Translations under genes and position numbers: made by a program
The notes under the pieces: generated by a model
Told to the model about the DNA's origin: nothing
Databases searched by the model: none
Seen by the model: the letters and a program-made list of their open reading frames with translations, nothing else
Shown here: positions 36,169-45,533 of the stretch, in pieces
Position numbering within the stretch: position 1 is the stretch's first letter
Layout: each line of letters starts with the position of its first letter
Source of the DNA: Pseudorhodobacter ferrugineus DSM 5888
GTDB lineage: Bacteria > Pseudomonadota > Alphaproteobacteria > Rhodobacterales > Rhodobacteraceae
Length of the DNA: 64,000 nucleotides
Direction of reading: 5' to 3'
NCBI RefSeq assembly: GCF_000420745.1
Contig: NZ_ATVN01000010.1
Coordinates: 1-64,000, forward strand

Positions 36169-37694
36169 TCGCCGCAGGGCTGGCAGCGGCGGTATTGCTG
36201 CTGTTGCTGGCCCCGCTGGCCGCCTTGGGTCTTTCGACCCGCAGCTTGGCCCTTAGCGAGGCCGAGCTTGCCGCTTTGCGCTTTACCTTGATGCAAGCCG
36301 CCTTGTCCGCAGGCCTTTCGGTTATGCTGGCCGTGCCCGTGGCCCGCGCCTTGGCGCGCAGGCGGTTTTTCGGGCGTGATGTGCTGGTGGCCACCCTTGG
36401 TGCGCCGTTCATCTTGCCGGTGATCGTGGCCGTTCTGGGTCTGTTGGCTGTGTTTGGTCGCGCGGGGTGGGTCAACAATGGCTTGGCCTTGCTGGGCCTG
36501 CCTGCGTTTTCAATTTACGGGCTGCAAGGCGTGGTGCTGGCCCATGTGTTTTTCAACATGCCGCTGGCGGTGCGGATGATCCTGCATGGCTGGCAAGCCA
36601 TTCCCGCCGAACGGTTCCGTCTTGCCGCCAGCCTCGGCTTTACGCCCGCAGCCACCTTGCGCCATATCGAAGGCCCCATGCTGCGCGCGGTGCTGCCCGG
36701 CGCTGCCTTGGTGATTTTTGTAATCTGCCTGACCAGTTTCGCCGTGGCGCTGACGCTGGGGGGCGGGCCCCGCGCCACCACTGTGGAACTGGCGATTTAT
36801 CAAGCCTTGCGGTTTGATTTCGACCTTGGTGCCGCAGCGCGTTTGGCGCTGTTGCAGTTTGCGCTCTGCGCCGCCGCCTATGCCGTGGCAACACGGATCA
36901 GCCTGCCATTGGGTTTCGGCGCGGGGCAGGGGCGCACGGGTGGCCCGCCCGCGCCAAACGGTTGGCGGCGCGGGCTGGATGCAGTTTTCATCACCGCAGC
37001 GGCTCTGTTTTTGGCGCTGCCCTTGCTGGCCGTTGTGCTGAACGGTGTGCCCGGATTGCGGCATTTGCCCGCGTCGGTTTGGGATGCGGTTCTGGCCGCA
37101 GCGGTGCGTTCAACCCTCATCGCTCTTGCGTCAACCGCCCTTGCCCTGTCCGCAGCACTGGTGTTCGCACTGGCCGCCGCACGTGGCAAGGGCTGGCCAG
37201 CACTGGCCGCGACATTGCCCCTCGCGGCATCAAGCCTTGTTCTGGGCACAGGCCTGTTCCTGATCTTGCAGCCCTTGTTCCGCCCTGCCGACCTTGCGCT
37301 GCCAGTAACCATGACCATCAACGCGCTGCTGGCCTTGCCCTTTGCGTTTCGTATCCTCCTGCCGGAAACCCGCACGATCTACGCCGATTACCACAGGCTT
37401 GGCGCATCTTTGGGCATGACGGGCCGCGCGTGGTTGCGCTGGGTGGTGATCCCTCGTCTTGCCCGCCCCATGGGGTTTGCCGCAGGGCTTGTCGCCGCCC
37501 TTTCGATGGGCGATCTTGGCGTCATCGCGCTGTTCGCGGGCGAAGGGCAGGCCACCTTGCCGCTGCTCGTGCAACGCCTGATGGGTGCCTATCGGTTAGA
37601 GGCCGCGGCAAGTGCGGCGCTGCTGTTGGTGCTGATTTCCTTTGCCCTGTTCTGGGCCTTTGACCACTGGGGCCGCCGCTATGCTGACGCTTGA
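36144..37694 (+). CDS. thiP: Thiamine ABC transporter permease
   Basis: A 516-residue double permease with about 12 membrane segments, each half having the inner-membrane EAA-like loop (RFRLAASLGFTPAATLRHIEGP near 155 and YHRLGASLGMTGRAWLRWV near 415). This fused form is the rule for ThiP. ATG 36144 overlaps thiB; the stop overlaps the thiQ start by 14 bases. Confidence 0.95.
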   Translation: MADRAVTLIAAGLAAAVLLLLLAPLAALGLSTRSLALSEAELAALRFTLMQAALSAGLSVMLAVPVARALARRRFFGRDVLVATLGAPFILPVIVAVLGLLAVFGRAGWVNNGLALLGLPAFSIYGLQGVVLAHVFFNMPLAVRMILHGWQAIPAERFRLAASLGFTPAATLRHIEGPMLRAVLPGAALVIFVICLTSFAVALTLGGGPRATTVELAIYQALRFDFDLGAAARLALLQFALCAAAYAVATRISLPLGFGAGQGRTGGPPAPNGWRRGLDAVFITAAALFLALPLLAVVLNGVPGLRHLPASVWDAVLAAAVRSTLIALASTALALSAALVFALAAARGKGWPALAATLPLAASSLVLGTGLFLILQPLFRPADLALPVTMTINALLALPFAFRILLPETRTIYADYHRLGASLGMTGRAWLRWVVIPRLARPMGFAAGLVAALSMGDLGVIALFAGEGQATLPLLVQRLMGAYRLEAAASAALLLVLISFALFWAFDHWGRRYADA

Positions 37695-38373
37695 AAACCT
37701 GACCATCACCCAAGGCGGTTTCCGGTTAACCGCCGATTGGCAAGCAAAGGCAGGCGCGCGGATCGCGGTGATTGGCCCATCGGGGGCGGGCAAGTCCACC
37801 CTGCTTTCGGTGATAGGCGGGTTTTTCGCACCGCAATCGGGGCGGGTTCTGTGGCAGGGCGCCGATATAACCGGGCTGGAACCGGGCGCCCGGCCCATTA
37901 CTACGGTGTTCCAAGATCAAAACCTGTTCCCGCATCTGACCATTGCGCAAAACCTTGGCCTTGGGATTTCCCCGAACCTTCGGCTGACCGCAAACGACCA
38001 TGCGCGCATTGAAACGGCATTGGACCGCACGGGCCTTGCAGGTTTTGGCCCGCGCAAACCCGCACAGCTTTCGGGTGGCCAGCAAAGCCGTGCCGCGCTG
38101 GCGCGGGCCTTGTTGCGGGATAAGCCGGTTTTAGTGCTGGATGAACCCTTTGCCGCCCTTGGCCCCGCGTTAAAGGCCGAAATGCTGGGGCTGGTGGCGG
38201 AGTTGTCGCACGACAGCGGCGCGACCGTGTTGATGGTCACGCATGACCCAAAGGATGCGCTGGCCTTTGCGCCGCTGACCTGCCTTGTGGCGGGCGGCGC
38301 AGCCCATGCCCCGCAACCCACCGCCGATTTGCTGGCCAACCCGCCACCGGAATTGGCGGCATACTTGGGTTAG
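37681..38373 (+). CDS. thiQ: Thiamine ABC transporter ATP-binding protein
   Basis: A 230-residue ABC ATPase: Walker A GPSGAGKS, Q loop FQDQNLFPHL, signature LSGGQQSR, Walker B VLVLDEPF, switch His in THDPKDAL. The start at 37681 gives the standard MLTLENLTI. It completes the thiBPQ importer and converges with the sugar ABC ATPase gene, overlapping it by four bases at the stops. Confidence 0.95.
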   Translation: MLTLENLTITQGGFRLTADWQAKAGARIAVIGPSGAGKSTLLSVIGGFFAPQSGRVLWQGADITGLEPGARPITTVFQDQNLFPHLTIAQNLGLGISPNLRLTANDHARIETALDRTGLAGFGPRKPAQLSGGQQSRAALARALLRDKPVLVLDEPFAALGPALKAEMLGLVAELSHDSGATVLMVTHDPKDALAFAPLTCLVAGGAAHAPQPTADLLANPPPELAAYLG

Positions 38374-39431
38374 CGGATGCGCAACCCGCGTTCGTCGTCT
38401 TGGAAAAACAGCGCCTGATCTGCGTCAAATGCCAACCCGACCTTATCCCCCAGCTTCAACCGCGTATCATCATGCGCCTCGATCACCAGCTTTTCACCCG
38501 TTTCCGCCGACAGGTGAATATAGGTCACGCCGCCCAAGGCCTCGGTCATTTCAACCCTATGCGTATCGCCTGCCACAATGCGCAGATGCTGCGGGCGCAG
38601 GCCCACAACGACACTGGCACCAGCCCCGGGCAAGGCAACATCGGTCGTCACCGCGCCGACAAGCCCCGTCGTCAAAACCACACCCGCTTTTTCCACCACA
38701 CCCGCCACAAAGTTCATCGCAGGCGACCCGATAAAGCCCGCGACAAAGCGGTTATCGGGGTTGTGGTACAATTCCAGCGGCGCGCCGACTTGTTCAATCA
38801 CCCCTTTGCGCAGCACCACGATTTTATCGGCCAGCGTCATCGCCTCGACCTGATCATGGGTCACATAAATCATCGTGGCCCCGATTTCGCGGTGCAGGCG
38901 GGCGATTTCGACCCGCATTTCCACGCGCAATTCGGCATCAAGGTTTGACAGCGGTTCATCGAACAAGAATACTTCGGGCCCGCGCACAATGGCTCGGCCA
39001 ATGGCAACGCGCTGGCGCTGCCCGCCCGAAAGCGCCTTGGGTTTGCGGGCAAGGTAATCGTCCAGCTTCAGGATGCGGCTGGCCTCGGCCACCTTTTCCG
39101 CAACTTCGGCCTTGGGGTGGCCAGTCATTTTTAACCCAAAACCCATGTTCTCGGCCACTGTCATATGCGGGTACAATGCATAGGTTTGAAACACCATTGC
39201 CACGCCGCGATCAGCTGGGTCGGCGTCGGTCACATCGCGGTCGCCGATGGAAATATGGCCTGCGGTGGTTTTTTCCAACCCCGCAATCATGCGCAGCAAG
39301 GTGGATTTGCCACAGCCCGACGGGCCGACAAACACACAAAACTCTCCATCCTCGACCTGTAGGTCAACGCCGTGGATAACCTGAACATCACCAAATTTCT
39401 TGGTCACCGCCTGTAAATTTACGCCCGTCAT
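38370..39431 (-). CDS. Sugar ABC transporter ATP-binding protein (MalK/UgpC type)
   Basis: A 353-residue ATPase with GPSGCGKS, LSGGQRQR, FLFDEPLSNLD and a C-terminal OB/TOBE domain from about 235, the layout of CUT1 sugar importers. GGGAGGGG precedes ATG 39431. It follows the IclR gene by 23 bases on the minus strand, and should energise the permeases encoded from 41.7 to 43.4 kb across the divergent promoter region, which lack an ATPase of their own. Confidence 0.93.
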   Translation of the reverse strand: MTGVNLQAVTKKFGDVQVIHGVDLQVEDGEFCVFVGPSGCGKSTLLRMIAGLEKTTAGHISIGDRDVTDADPADRGVAMVFQTYALYPHMTVAENMGFGLKMTGHPKAEVAEKVAEASRILKLDDYLARKPKALSGGQRQRVAIGRAIVRGPEVFLFDEPLSNLDAELRVEMRVEIARLHREIGATMIYVTHDQVEAMTLADKIVVLRKGVIEQVGAPLELYHNPDNRFVAGFIGSPAMNFVAGVVEKAGVVLTTGLVGAVTTDVALPGAGASVVVGLRPQHLRIVAGDTHRVEMTEALGGVTYIHLSAETGEKLVIEAHDDTRLKLGDKVGLAFDADQALFFQDDERGLRIR

Positions 39432-39454
39432 AACGTGCCCCTCCCTCAAGGTAT

Positions 39455-40249
39455 TTATTCTGGAAACCGCCAGTTGCGGGCCTCGGTTGCGATGTCTGCT
39501 GCGGTCGCCAAAATCTGCGGTGCCAAGTCTTCTAGCTGTTCTAAAGACGTGCGCAGCTTGGTCGATGTGACCGAGATTGCGCCAATTGCCCGCCCGCGTT
39601 CCGATAAGATCGGCGCTGCAACGCAGATGATATTGGGTTCATGCTCTTCACGGTCAAAGGCATAGCCCCGCGCTCTAATCGCGGCCAATTCGGCCAGCAA
39701 TTCATCACGGTTGGCATAGGTATGCGGGGTGAACTGGTAAAAACTTTGCCGGTGCAACGCCTGTTCCAGCGCATCGGCAGGCAGATAGGCCATCATCGCC
39801 TTGCCCACGCCTGTGCAATAGGCGGGGCCTACTTTGCCCGCCGAGGAGAACATATCCACAGGCTGCGCCGCGTTGCGTTTATCGACATACAGCACTTGCC
39901 CCTGATCCAACTGCGCAAGGTGGATGGTTTCGCCCAAAGCCGCCGACAGCCGGTCCAGATGTGGGCGGGCCAAAGGCGCAAGGCTGGACTGCGCCCAAGC
40001 CGTATGGGCCAGCCGCACCAGCCGCATCCCCAAAGCATAGGTTTGGCGGTCCGCATCATAGGACAGCATGTTCTGATGGGTCAGGGTTTGTAAAAACCTG
40101 TACAAGGTGGCCTTGGGATAGGGCGAACCGGCAAGCAAGTCGGTAAAGCGCACGGGCCCATCCGCATTGGCAACCATGTCCAAAACATCCAGCGCCTTGC
40201 CAACAGTTCCATCGCCGTTTGACGGGCCGTCTGTAAATGCTTTGGTCAC
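39455..40249 (-). CDS. IclR family transcriptional regulator
   Basis: A 264-residue IclR regulator: winged helix N-terminal domain (KALDVLDMVAN ... PKATLYRFLQTL) and C-terminal effector domain with VGPAYCTGVGKAMMAYLP and AISVTSTKL. The start is GTG at 40247-40249 with AAAGGA 7 bases ahead. It is divergent from the galactoside operon and probably represses it, using the two TTTCA-N5-TGAAA-like sites at 40319-40353. The effector would be a pathway sugar or sugar acid. Confidence 0.92.
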   Translation of the reverse strand: MTKAFTDGPSNGDGTVGKALDVLDMVANADGPVRFTDLLAGSPYPKATLYRFLQTLTHQNMLSYDADRQTYALGMRLVRLAHTAWAQSSLAPLARPHLDRLSAALGETIHLAQLDQGQVLYVDKRNAAQPVDMFSSAGKVGPAYCTGVGKAMMAYLPADALEQALHRQSFYQFTPHTYANRDELLAELAAIRARGYAFDREEHEPNIICVAAPILSERGRAIGAISVTSTKLRTSLEQLEDLAPQILATAADIATEARNWRFPE

Positions 40250-40290
40250 ATGGGATCCTTTCCGTGGTGGCATCACGCCCAACGCTGTTA

Positions 40291-40319
40291 TTGACACGCT
40301 AAACGATTCCCACCATACT
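40291..40319 (+). promoter_or_regulatory. Sigma70-type promoter of the galactoside operon
   Basis: TTGACA (40291-40296), 17-base spacer, CATACT (40314-40319). Transcription would start near 40326, about 75 bases before the binding-protein gene. Confidence 0.65.
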
Positions 40320-40353
40320 TTCAATATTCAAAACTAAGTTTCAAATAATGAAA
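40319..40353. promoter_or_regulatory. Paired IclR operator candidates
   Basis: TTTCAATATTCAAAA (40319-40333) and TTTCAAATAATGAAA (40339-40353). The second is a perfect TTTCA-N5-TGAAA palindrome and the first matches it imperfectly. The centres are 20 bases apart, two helical turns, and both overlap or follow the predicted start of transcription. Confidence 0.5.
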
Positions 40354-40400
40354 ATAGTGAGATTGAGAAGCGACGATCTGATTCCAAAGGGAGGAAACCA

Positions 40401-41633
40401 ATGACTCATCTGAAAACGGGCGCGCTTGCGTTCGCGGCGGCCTTGCTTATGTCCGGCTCGGCTTTCGCGCAAACCCGCGCGCTGAGCTACAACGCCGACT
40501 TTGACCCGACACCGCTGGCGGCGTTCCAAGCGCTGATCGCGGATTTTGAGGCTGAAAATCCAGACATCAAAGTCACGCTGAACAACTTTGACCACGAAGG
40601 TTACAAAACCGCGATCCGCAACTTTCTGACGGCCGACAGCCCTGATCTGGCCAACTGGTATGCGGGCAACCGTATGGCCCCGTTTGTCAACTCGGGCCAA
40701 TTTCTGGATGTGTCGGACGTGTGGACCGATAATGGTTTGGGCGATCAGCTCGCATCAGCCAAAGCCTCGATGACCATTGATGGCAAGCAGTGGGGCGTGC
40801 CCTATACTTATTACCAGTGGGGCATTTACTACAACAAAGACGTGTACAAAGCGGCGGGCGTTGAAGTACCGACCACTTGGGATGGTTTTATCGAAAACTG
40901 CGCCAAGTTTCAGGCGGCAGGCATTGATTGCTTGACCACAGGGTCCAAGGCGCTGTGGCCAATTGCAGGTATCTTTGACTATCTGAACATGCGCACCAAC
41001 GGGTATGAATTCCACATGGACCTGACCGCTGGCAAAGTGGCATGGACAGATGACAAGGTAAAAGCGACCTTTGCGGAATGGGCAAAAGTGGTGCCTTACA
41101 CCACCGAAAACCACGCAGCGATTGACTGGCAAGATGCAGCAGCGCTGCTGGTGCAGGGCAAAGCGGCCAACTATGTCATGGGTAACTTTGCCGTGGCGAC
41201 CTTCAAAGAAGGCGGCATGACGAACGACTCCCTTGGTTTCATGGTATTCCCGGAAATCACCGCTGGCCTGCCCCGCGCCGAAGAGGCACCGACCGACACC
41301 ATCCACATTCCGGCTGGTGCCAAGAACGTGGATGATGCGAAAAAGTTCCTCGCATTTGTCGCCCGCGCCGATGTGCAGACCAAGCTGAACGCAGCCTTGG
41401 GACAACTGCCCACCAACAAAGGCGCGACCGTGGATGCGGCCGATCCGTTCATCTCGGCAGGGTTTGAATCGCTGTCGGGGGCCTATGCGCTTGCACAGTT
41501 CTTTGACCGTGACGCGCCTGCCGAAATGGCAAAGGCCGGCATGGAAGGGTTCCAGGAGTTCATGGTAAAACCTGACCGTCTGGACGCGATCCTTGAGCGT
41601 CTGGAAAAAGCACGCGGCAATATCTACAAATAA
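40401..41633 (+). CDS. Sugar ABC transporter substrate-binding protein
   Basis: A 410-residue periplasmic binding protein with a signal peptide ending at SAFAQ. The CUT1 type-1 binding-protein pattern is visible (YTYYQWGIYYNKDVYKAAGVEVPTTWDGF, CLTTGSKALWP, a C-terminal QLPTNKG segment). AGGGAGG precedes the ATG. The neighbouring glycosidases suggest an alpha- or beta-galactoside ligand. A 74-base gap follows before the first permease, common for binding-protein genes that need higher expression. Confidence 0.93.
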   Translation: MTHLKTGALAFAAALLMSGSAFAQTRALSYNADFDPTPLAAFQALIADFEAENPDIKVTLNNFDHEGYKTAIRNFLTADSPDLANWYAGNRMAPFVNSGQFLDVSDVWTDNGLGDQLASAKASMTIDGKQWGVPYTYYQWGIYYNKDVYKAAGVEVPTTWDGFIENCAKFQAAGIDCLTTGSKALWPIAGIFDYLNMRTNGYEFHMDLTAGKVAWTDDKVKATFAEWAKVVPYTTENHAAIDWQDAAALLVQGKAANYVMGNFAVATFKEGGMTNDSLGFMVFPEITAGLPRAEEAPTDTIHIPAGAKNVDDAKKFLAFVARADVQTKLNAALGQLPTNKGATVDAADPFISAGFESLSGAYALAQFFDRDAPAEMAKAGMEGFQEFMVKPDRLDAILERLEKARGNIYK

Positions 41634-41707
41634 ACCGCTGATCGGCCCCGTGTGCAAACGCGGGGCCAATTCTCTCTGATCTGACCGCACCTAGGGGGCC
41701 ACCCGCC

Positions 41708-42595
41708 ATGTCCAGCTACTGGAAACGAAACCAATTGCGCATCGCCCCGTGGCTGTTTTTGGCCCCCGGTGCGGCCATGTTTCTGGTCTATGTCATCATC
41801 CCGATTTTCCAATCCCTTTCGATTTCGTTCTACGATTGGGATGGATTGGGCGAGGCGGTCTATATCGGCACCGAAAACTATGTCGAACTGATTGACGATG
41901 ATGCCTTTTACACCTCGTTGAAAAATAACGTGATCTGGTTGTTGCTGTATTTGCTGGCCGTGCCGCTGGGCCTGTTCCTCGCGATTTTCCTGAACCAAAC
42001 CGTGCGCGGCATCCGCATCTATAAATCCCTGTTCTTTTTCCCGTTTGTCGTGTCGCAGGTCGTCGTGGGCCTGATGTTTTCATGGTTCTACGCCCCCAAT
42101 TTCGGCCTGCTGTATAAGCTGATCGAACTCGTCACCGGCAACGGCATCGCCATTCTGGCCGAGGAAGATTACGTCACCTACGGTATCATCGTCGCGGGCC
42201 TCTGGCCGCAGATTGCCTATGTGATGATCCTGTATATCACCGGCCTGAACAACATCGCTCCCGATCAGGTCGAGGCAGCGCGCCTTGACGGGGCCAAAGG
42301 CCTCAAAATGCTGTGGTATGTGATCTTGCCACAACTGCGCCCCGCCACGTTTATTGCGGTGGTGGTTACCGTGATCGGCGCGTTGCGCAGCTTTGACCTT
42401 GTGTCGATTATGACCGATGGCGGCCCATATGGCTCCAGCCGCGTGTTGTCGTTTTACATGTACGAACAGGCCTTGTCGGAATACGGGTTCCGCATGGGCT
42501 ACGGTGCGGCAATCGCCGTGGTGTTGTTCGCCATCATGATGGTTTTCATTTCGGGCTTCATCTGGAAGATGTGGCGCGACGAGACGGAGCGTTAA
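41708..42595 (+). CDS. Sugar ABC transporter permease (MalF type)
   Basis: A 295-residue permease with six membrane segments. The EAA loop is EAARLDGAKGLKMLWYVILPQ near residue 195. The N-terminus (KRNQLRIAPWLFLAPGAAMFLVYVIIP) is typical of the first CUT1 permease. It is 3 bases before the second permease gene. Confidence 0.93.
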   Translation: MSSYWKRNQLRIAPWLFLAPGAAMFLVYVIIPIFQSLSISFYDWDGLGEAVYIGTENYVELIDDDAFYTSLKNNVIWLLLYLLAVPLGLFLAIFLNQTVRGIRIYKSLFFFPFVVSQVVVGLMFSWFYAPNFGLLYKLIELVTGNGIAILAEEDYVTYGIIVAGLWPQIAYVMILYITGLNNIAPDQVEAARLDGAKGLKMLWYVILPQLRPATFIAVVVTVIGALRSFDLVSIMTDGGPYGSSRVLSFYMYEQALSEYGFRMGYGAAIAVVLFAIMMVFISGFIWKMWRDETER

Positions 42596-42598
42596 GCC

Positions 42599-43444
42599 AT
42601 GTTTCCACGCCCAATAGACCAAACCAGCCCGCTGACCCAGCGCCTGTACACCATCGCGCTGCCCATCGCCCTGATCTTGTGGCTGTTGCCGCTGCTGGGG
42701 GTGGCCGTCACATCGGTGCGCCCTGCGTCGGACCTTGCCCAAGGCAATTACTTTGGCATGCCCAGCTATATCGCCTTTGAAAACTATATCTCGGTGTTTC
42801 GTGACAGTGATTTGGGCCGCTATATGGTCAATTCGCTCAAGGTGACGATCCCCACCGTCATTGGCGCTGTGGTTCTGTCCTGCATGACGGGCTTTGCGCT
42901 TGGGATTTATAAATTCCGCTCAAACTTGTTGGTGTTTTTCCTGTTCGTCGCAGGCAATTTTGTGCCGTTCCAAATCCTCATGGTCCCCGTGCGCGACCTG
43001 ACGCTGGATCTTGGCATGTACAATTCATGGACCGGCCTTGCGATGTTCCACATCGCCTTTCAAACCGGTTTTTGCACCTTGTTCATGCGCAATTTCATCA
43101 AGGCCCTGCCGTTTGAATTGATCGAGGCGGCGCGCGTTGAAGGCGTGTCTGAAATCCGCATTTTCTGGTACATCGTCCTGCCCTTGATGAAGCCTGCGAT
43201 TGCCGCCTTGTCGGTCCTCATCTTTACCTTCATCTGGAATGACTTTTTCTGGGCCACCGTGCTGACCACCACCAAAGAAACCCAGCCCATTACCGCAGGC
43301 CTGTCCTCGCTGAACGGCCAATGGGTCGCCGCTTGGCACTTGGTTTCGGCCGGATCTATCCTTGCTGCCCTTCCGCCTGTGTTAATGTTTTTCCTGATGC
43401 AAAAGCACTTCATCGCGGGGCTGACACTGGGGGCGGTAAAGTGA
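42599..43444 (+). CDS. Sugar ABC transporter permease (MalG type)
   Basis: A 281-residue permease with six membrane segments and the EAA loop EAARVEGVSEIRIFWYIVLPL near residue 180. The conserved C-terminus (FIAGLTLGAVK) is that of MalG-type partners. Its TGA overlaps the GTG start of the alpha-galactosidase gene. Confidence 0.93.
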   Translation: MFPRPIDQTSPLTQRLYTIALPIALILWLLPLLGVAVTSVRPASDLAQGNYFGMPSYIAFENYISVFRDSDLGRYMVNSLKVTIPTVIGAVVLSCMTGFALGIYKFRSNLLVFFLFVAGNFVPFQILMVPVRDLTLDLGMYNSWTGLAMFHIAFQTGFCTLFMRNFIKALPFELIEAARVEGVSEIRIFWYIVLPLMKPAIAALSVLIFTFIWNDFFWATVLTTTKETQPITAGLSSLNGQWVAAWHLVSAGSILAALPPVLMFFLMQKHFIAGLTLGAVK

Positions 43445-45516
43445 ACCAGCAGTGGCGTCTTGATGATGGCCAGCAAACGCTGGTGCTGGCCGCACGATCT
43501 GGGCGCTTGCCCGAATGCGTGTATTGGGGTGCGCCCCTGCCGGTGACCGAGGATTTGGTCGCCCTGCATGCCGCCTATGCGCTGGATGTGACGGGTGGGA
43601 TGCTCGATGAAAACCCTGACCTGTCGCTCTGCCCGCAATCCGCGCGCAGCTTTCCGGGCCAGCCGGGGCTGGTGCTGCGCTGTACGGATGAAATACGGAT
43701 GCTGTACGGCTTGTGCTTTGTGGATGCACAGCAAAACGGCCCCGATCTGCGCCTGTCCTACCGCGATGCGGCGGCGGGCATTGACCTGACATTCAGCTTT
43801 ACCACCGATCCGCAAACCCATGTCATCACCTGCCAAACCACCCTGAATACCGACCGCCCCGTGCAGGTCGATTGGCTTGCGGCCCCCGTCCTGCCCGCAC
43901 CGCAATTGTCGGATGAGATGATTGATGTGTCGGGCCGCTGGTGTGGTGAATTTCAACTGATCCGCACCCCGTGGTCAGCAGGTTTGCGCATGCGAGAGGC
44001 CCGCACAGGCCGCAGCGGGCATGAACATTTCCCGGGGCTGATCGTCCCCAATCGTGGCACGACCAATTGCCAAGGCGAGGCTTACGCCTTTCACTATGGC
44101 TGGTCCGGCGGCCACCGTATGCTGGCCGAGGAACTGCCCGATGGTCGCCGCCAGGTGCAGTTCGGCCATGCCACAAACACCCAAGCGGCAGGCACGCAAT
44201 TTCAAACGGCACCGCTCTATATCACCTATTCCAACACCGGCCTGAATGGGTGCGCCGTGGCCTTTCAACGCCATGTCCGTGACCGTATCGTGACCGATGC
44301 CCACCCCGTCCGCCCCGTGCATTACAACTGCTGGGAGGCGGTATATTTCGACCATAAGCTACCGGAATTGCAAGATATTGCCACCCGCGCGGCGGCGCTG
44401 GGCGCGGAACGCTTTGTGCTGGATGATGGCTGGTTCGGCCTGCGCGATGATGACACATCCAGCCTTGGCGACTGGACTGTCGATGCGCGCAAATACCCAC
44501 ACGGCCTGACCCCGCTGATCGACCATATCCACAGCCTTGGCATGTCCTTTGGTCTGTGGTTTGAACCCGAAATGGTCAATGAAAGTTCCGCCCTGTACCG
44601 TGCCCACCCTGATTGGGTATTGGGGCCAATGGACCAAATACGCGGCCGTCAGCAACTGGTGCTGAACATGGCCAGCGCTGATGTGCGCGACTATCTTTAT
44701 GACCGGATTGCCGCGATCCTGTCGGCCTATGACATTGGCTATATCAAATGGGATCATAACCGTCTGCTGCCCGCCCCCGATGCCGCCCAAACCCATGGCA
44801 CCTATGCCCTGCTGGACCGTCTGCGCGCCGATTTCCCGCAGGTGGAAATTGAAACCTGCGCCTCGGGCGGTGGCCGTATTGACTTTGGCATCCTGAAACA
44901 CACCCAGCGGGTTTGGCTGTCCGACAGCAACGACGCGCTGGAACGGCTACGCATTCAGCATGACGCCGCGCTGTTCTTGCCTGCCTCTGTCACCGGCTCC
45001 CACGTCGGCCCGCGCCATTGCCACACCTCTGGTCGTACGATTGATATTTCCATGCGCGCATGGGTCGCCGCCCAACGCCATATGGGCTTTGAAATGGACC
45101 CACGCGAGTTGACGGACCACGAGGCAAAGGTGCTAACCGACGTGACCGCGTGGTGGAAAGCCAACCGCGACTGGATGATGCGGGCCGACATCTTGCGACT
45201 GGACAGTGCCGATCCGGCGGTGATTGCCGAACAGCAATTGGCCCAGTGTGGCAGCCGGTTTGTGGTCTTTGCCGGCAAGGCCGCAACATCGGCCCAGATC
45301 CAGCCACGGCCTATGCGCCTGACGGGGCTTGATCCAGCAGCAACCTATTGTATAAATGTGATAAATCGAGATCACACCCCTGGCCTTTCGCGCGGAAATC
45401 CTGCGTTGAAATCCGGCCCGCTAACTCTGTCGGGCGCCTATCTGATGCATCACGGTGTCACCTTGCCGTGGCATTTCCCCGAAACGATGTGGGTGCTAGA
45501 AGGCACTCGTAAATGA
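43441..45516 (+). CDS. Alpha-galactosidase, GH36
   Basis: A 691-residue GH36 enzyme that splits terminal alpha-galactosyl bonds. An N-terminal beta-sandwich leads to the catalytic barrel. The nucleophile is Asp438 in YIKWDHNR and the acid/base Asp495 in WLSDSNDALERL; the substrate-binding WFEPEMVN and CASGGGRIDFG are intact. No signal peptide, so it acts in the cytoplasm on imported oligosaccharide. The start is GTG at 43441, overlapping the permease stop (GTGA); the longer frame from 43321 lies inside the permease gene. Its stop overlaps the next frame. Confidence 0.94.
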   Translation: MNQQWRLDDGQQTLVLAARSGRLPECVYWGAPLPVTEDLVALHAAYALDVTGGMLDENPDLSLCPQSARSFPGQPGLVLRCTDEIRMLYGLCFVDAQQNGPDLRLSYRDAAAGIDLTFSFTTDPQTHVITCQTTLNTDRPVQVDWLAAPVLPAPQLSDEMIDVSGRWCGEFQLIRTPWSAGLRMREARTGRSGHEHFPGLIVPNRGTTNCQGEAYAFHYGWSGGHRMLAEELPDGRRQVQFGHATNTQAAGTQFQTAPLYITYSNTGLNGCAVAFQRHVRDRIVTDAHPVRPVHYNCWEAVYFDHKLPELQDIATRAAALGAERFVLDDGWFGLRDDDTSSLGDWTVDARKYPHGLTPLIDHIHSLGMSFGLWFEPEMVNESSALYRAHPDWVLGPMDQIRGRQQLVLNMASADVRDYLYDRIAAILSAYDIGYIKWDHNRLLPAPDAAQTHGTYALLDRLRADFPQVEIETCASGGGRIDFGILKHTQRVWLSDSNDALERLRIQHDAALFLPASVTGSHVGPRHCHTSGRTIDISMRAWVAAQRHMGFEMDPRELTDHEAKVLTDVTAWWKANRDWMMRADILRLDSADPAVIAEQQLAQCGSRFVVFAGKAATSAQIQPRPMRLTGLDPAATYCINVINRDHTPGLSRGNPALKSGPLTLSGAYLMHHGVTLPWHFPETMWVLEGTRK

Positions 45517-45533
45517 CCTTAACGGAGCCCGCC

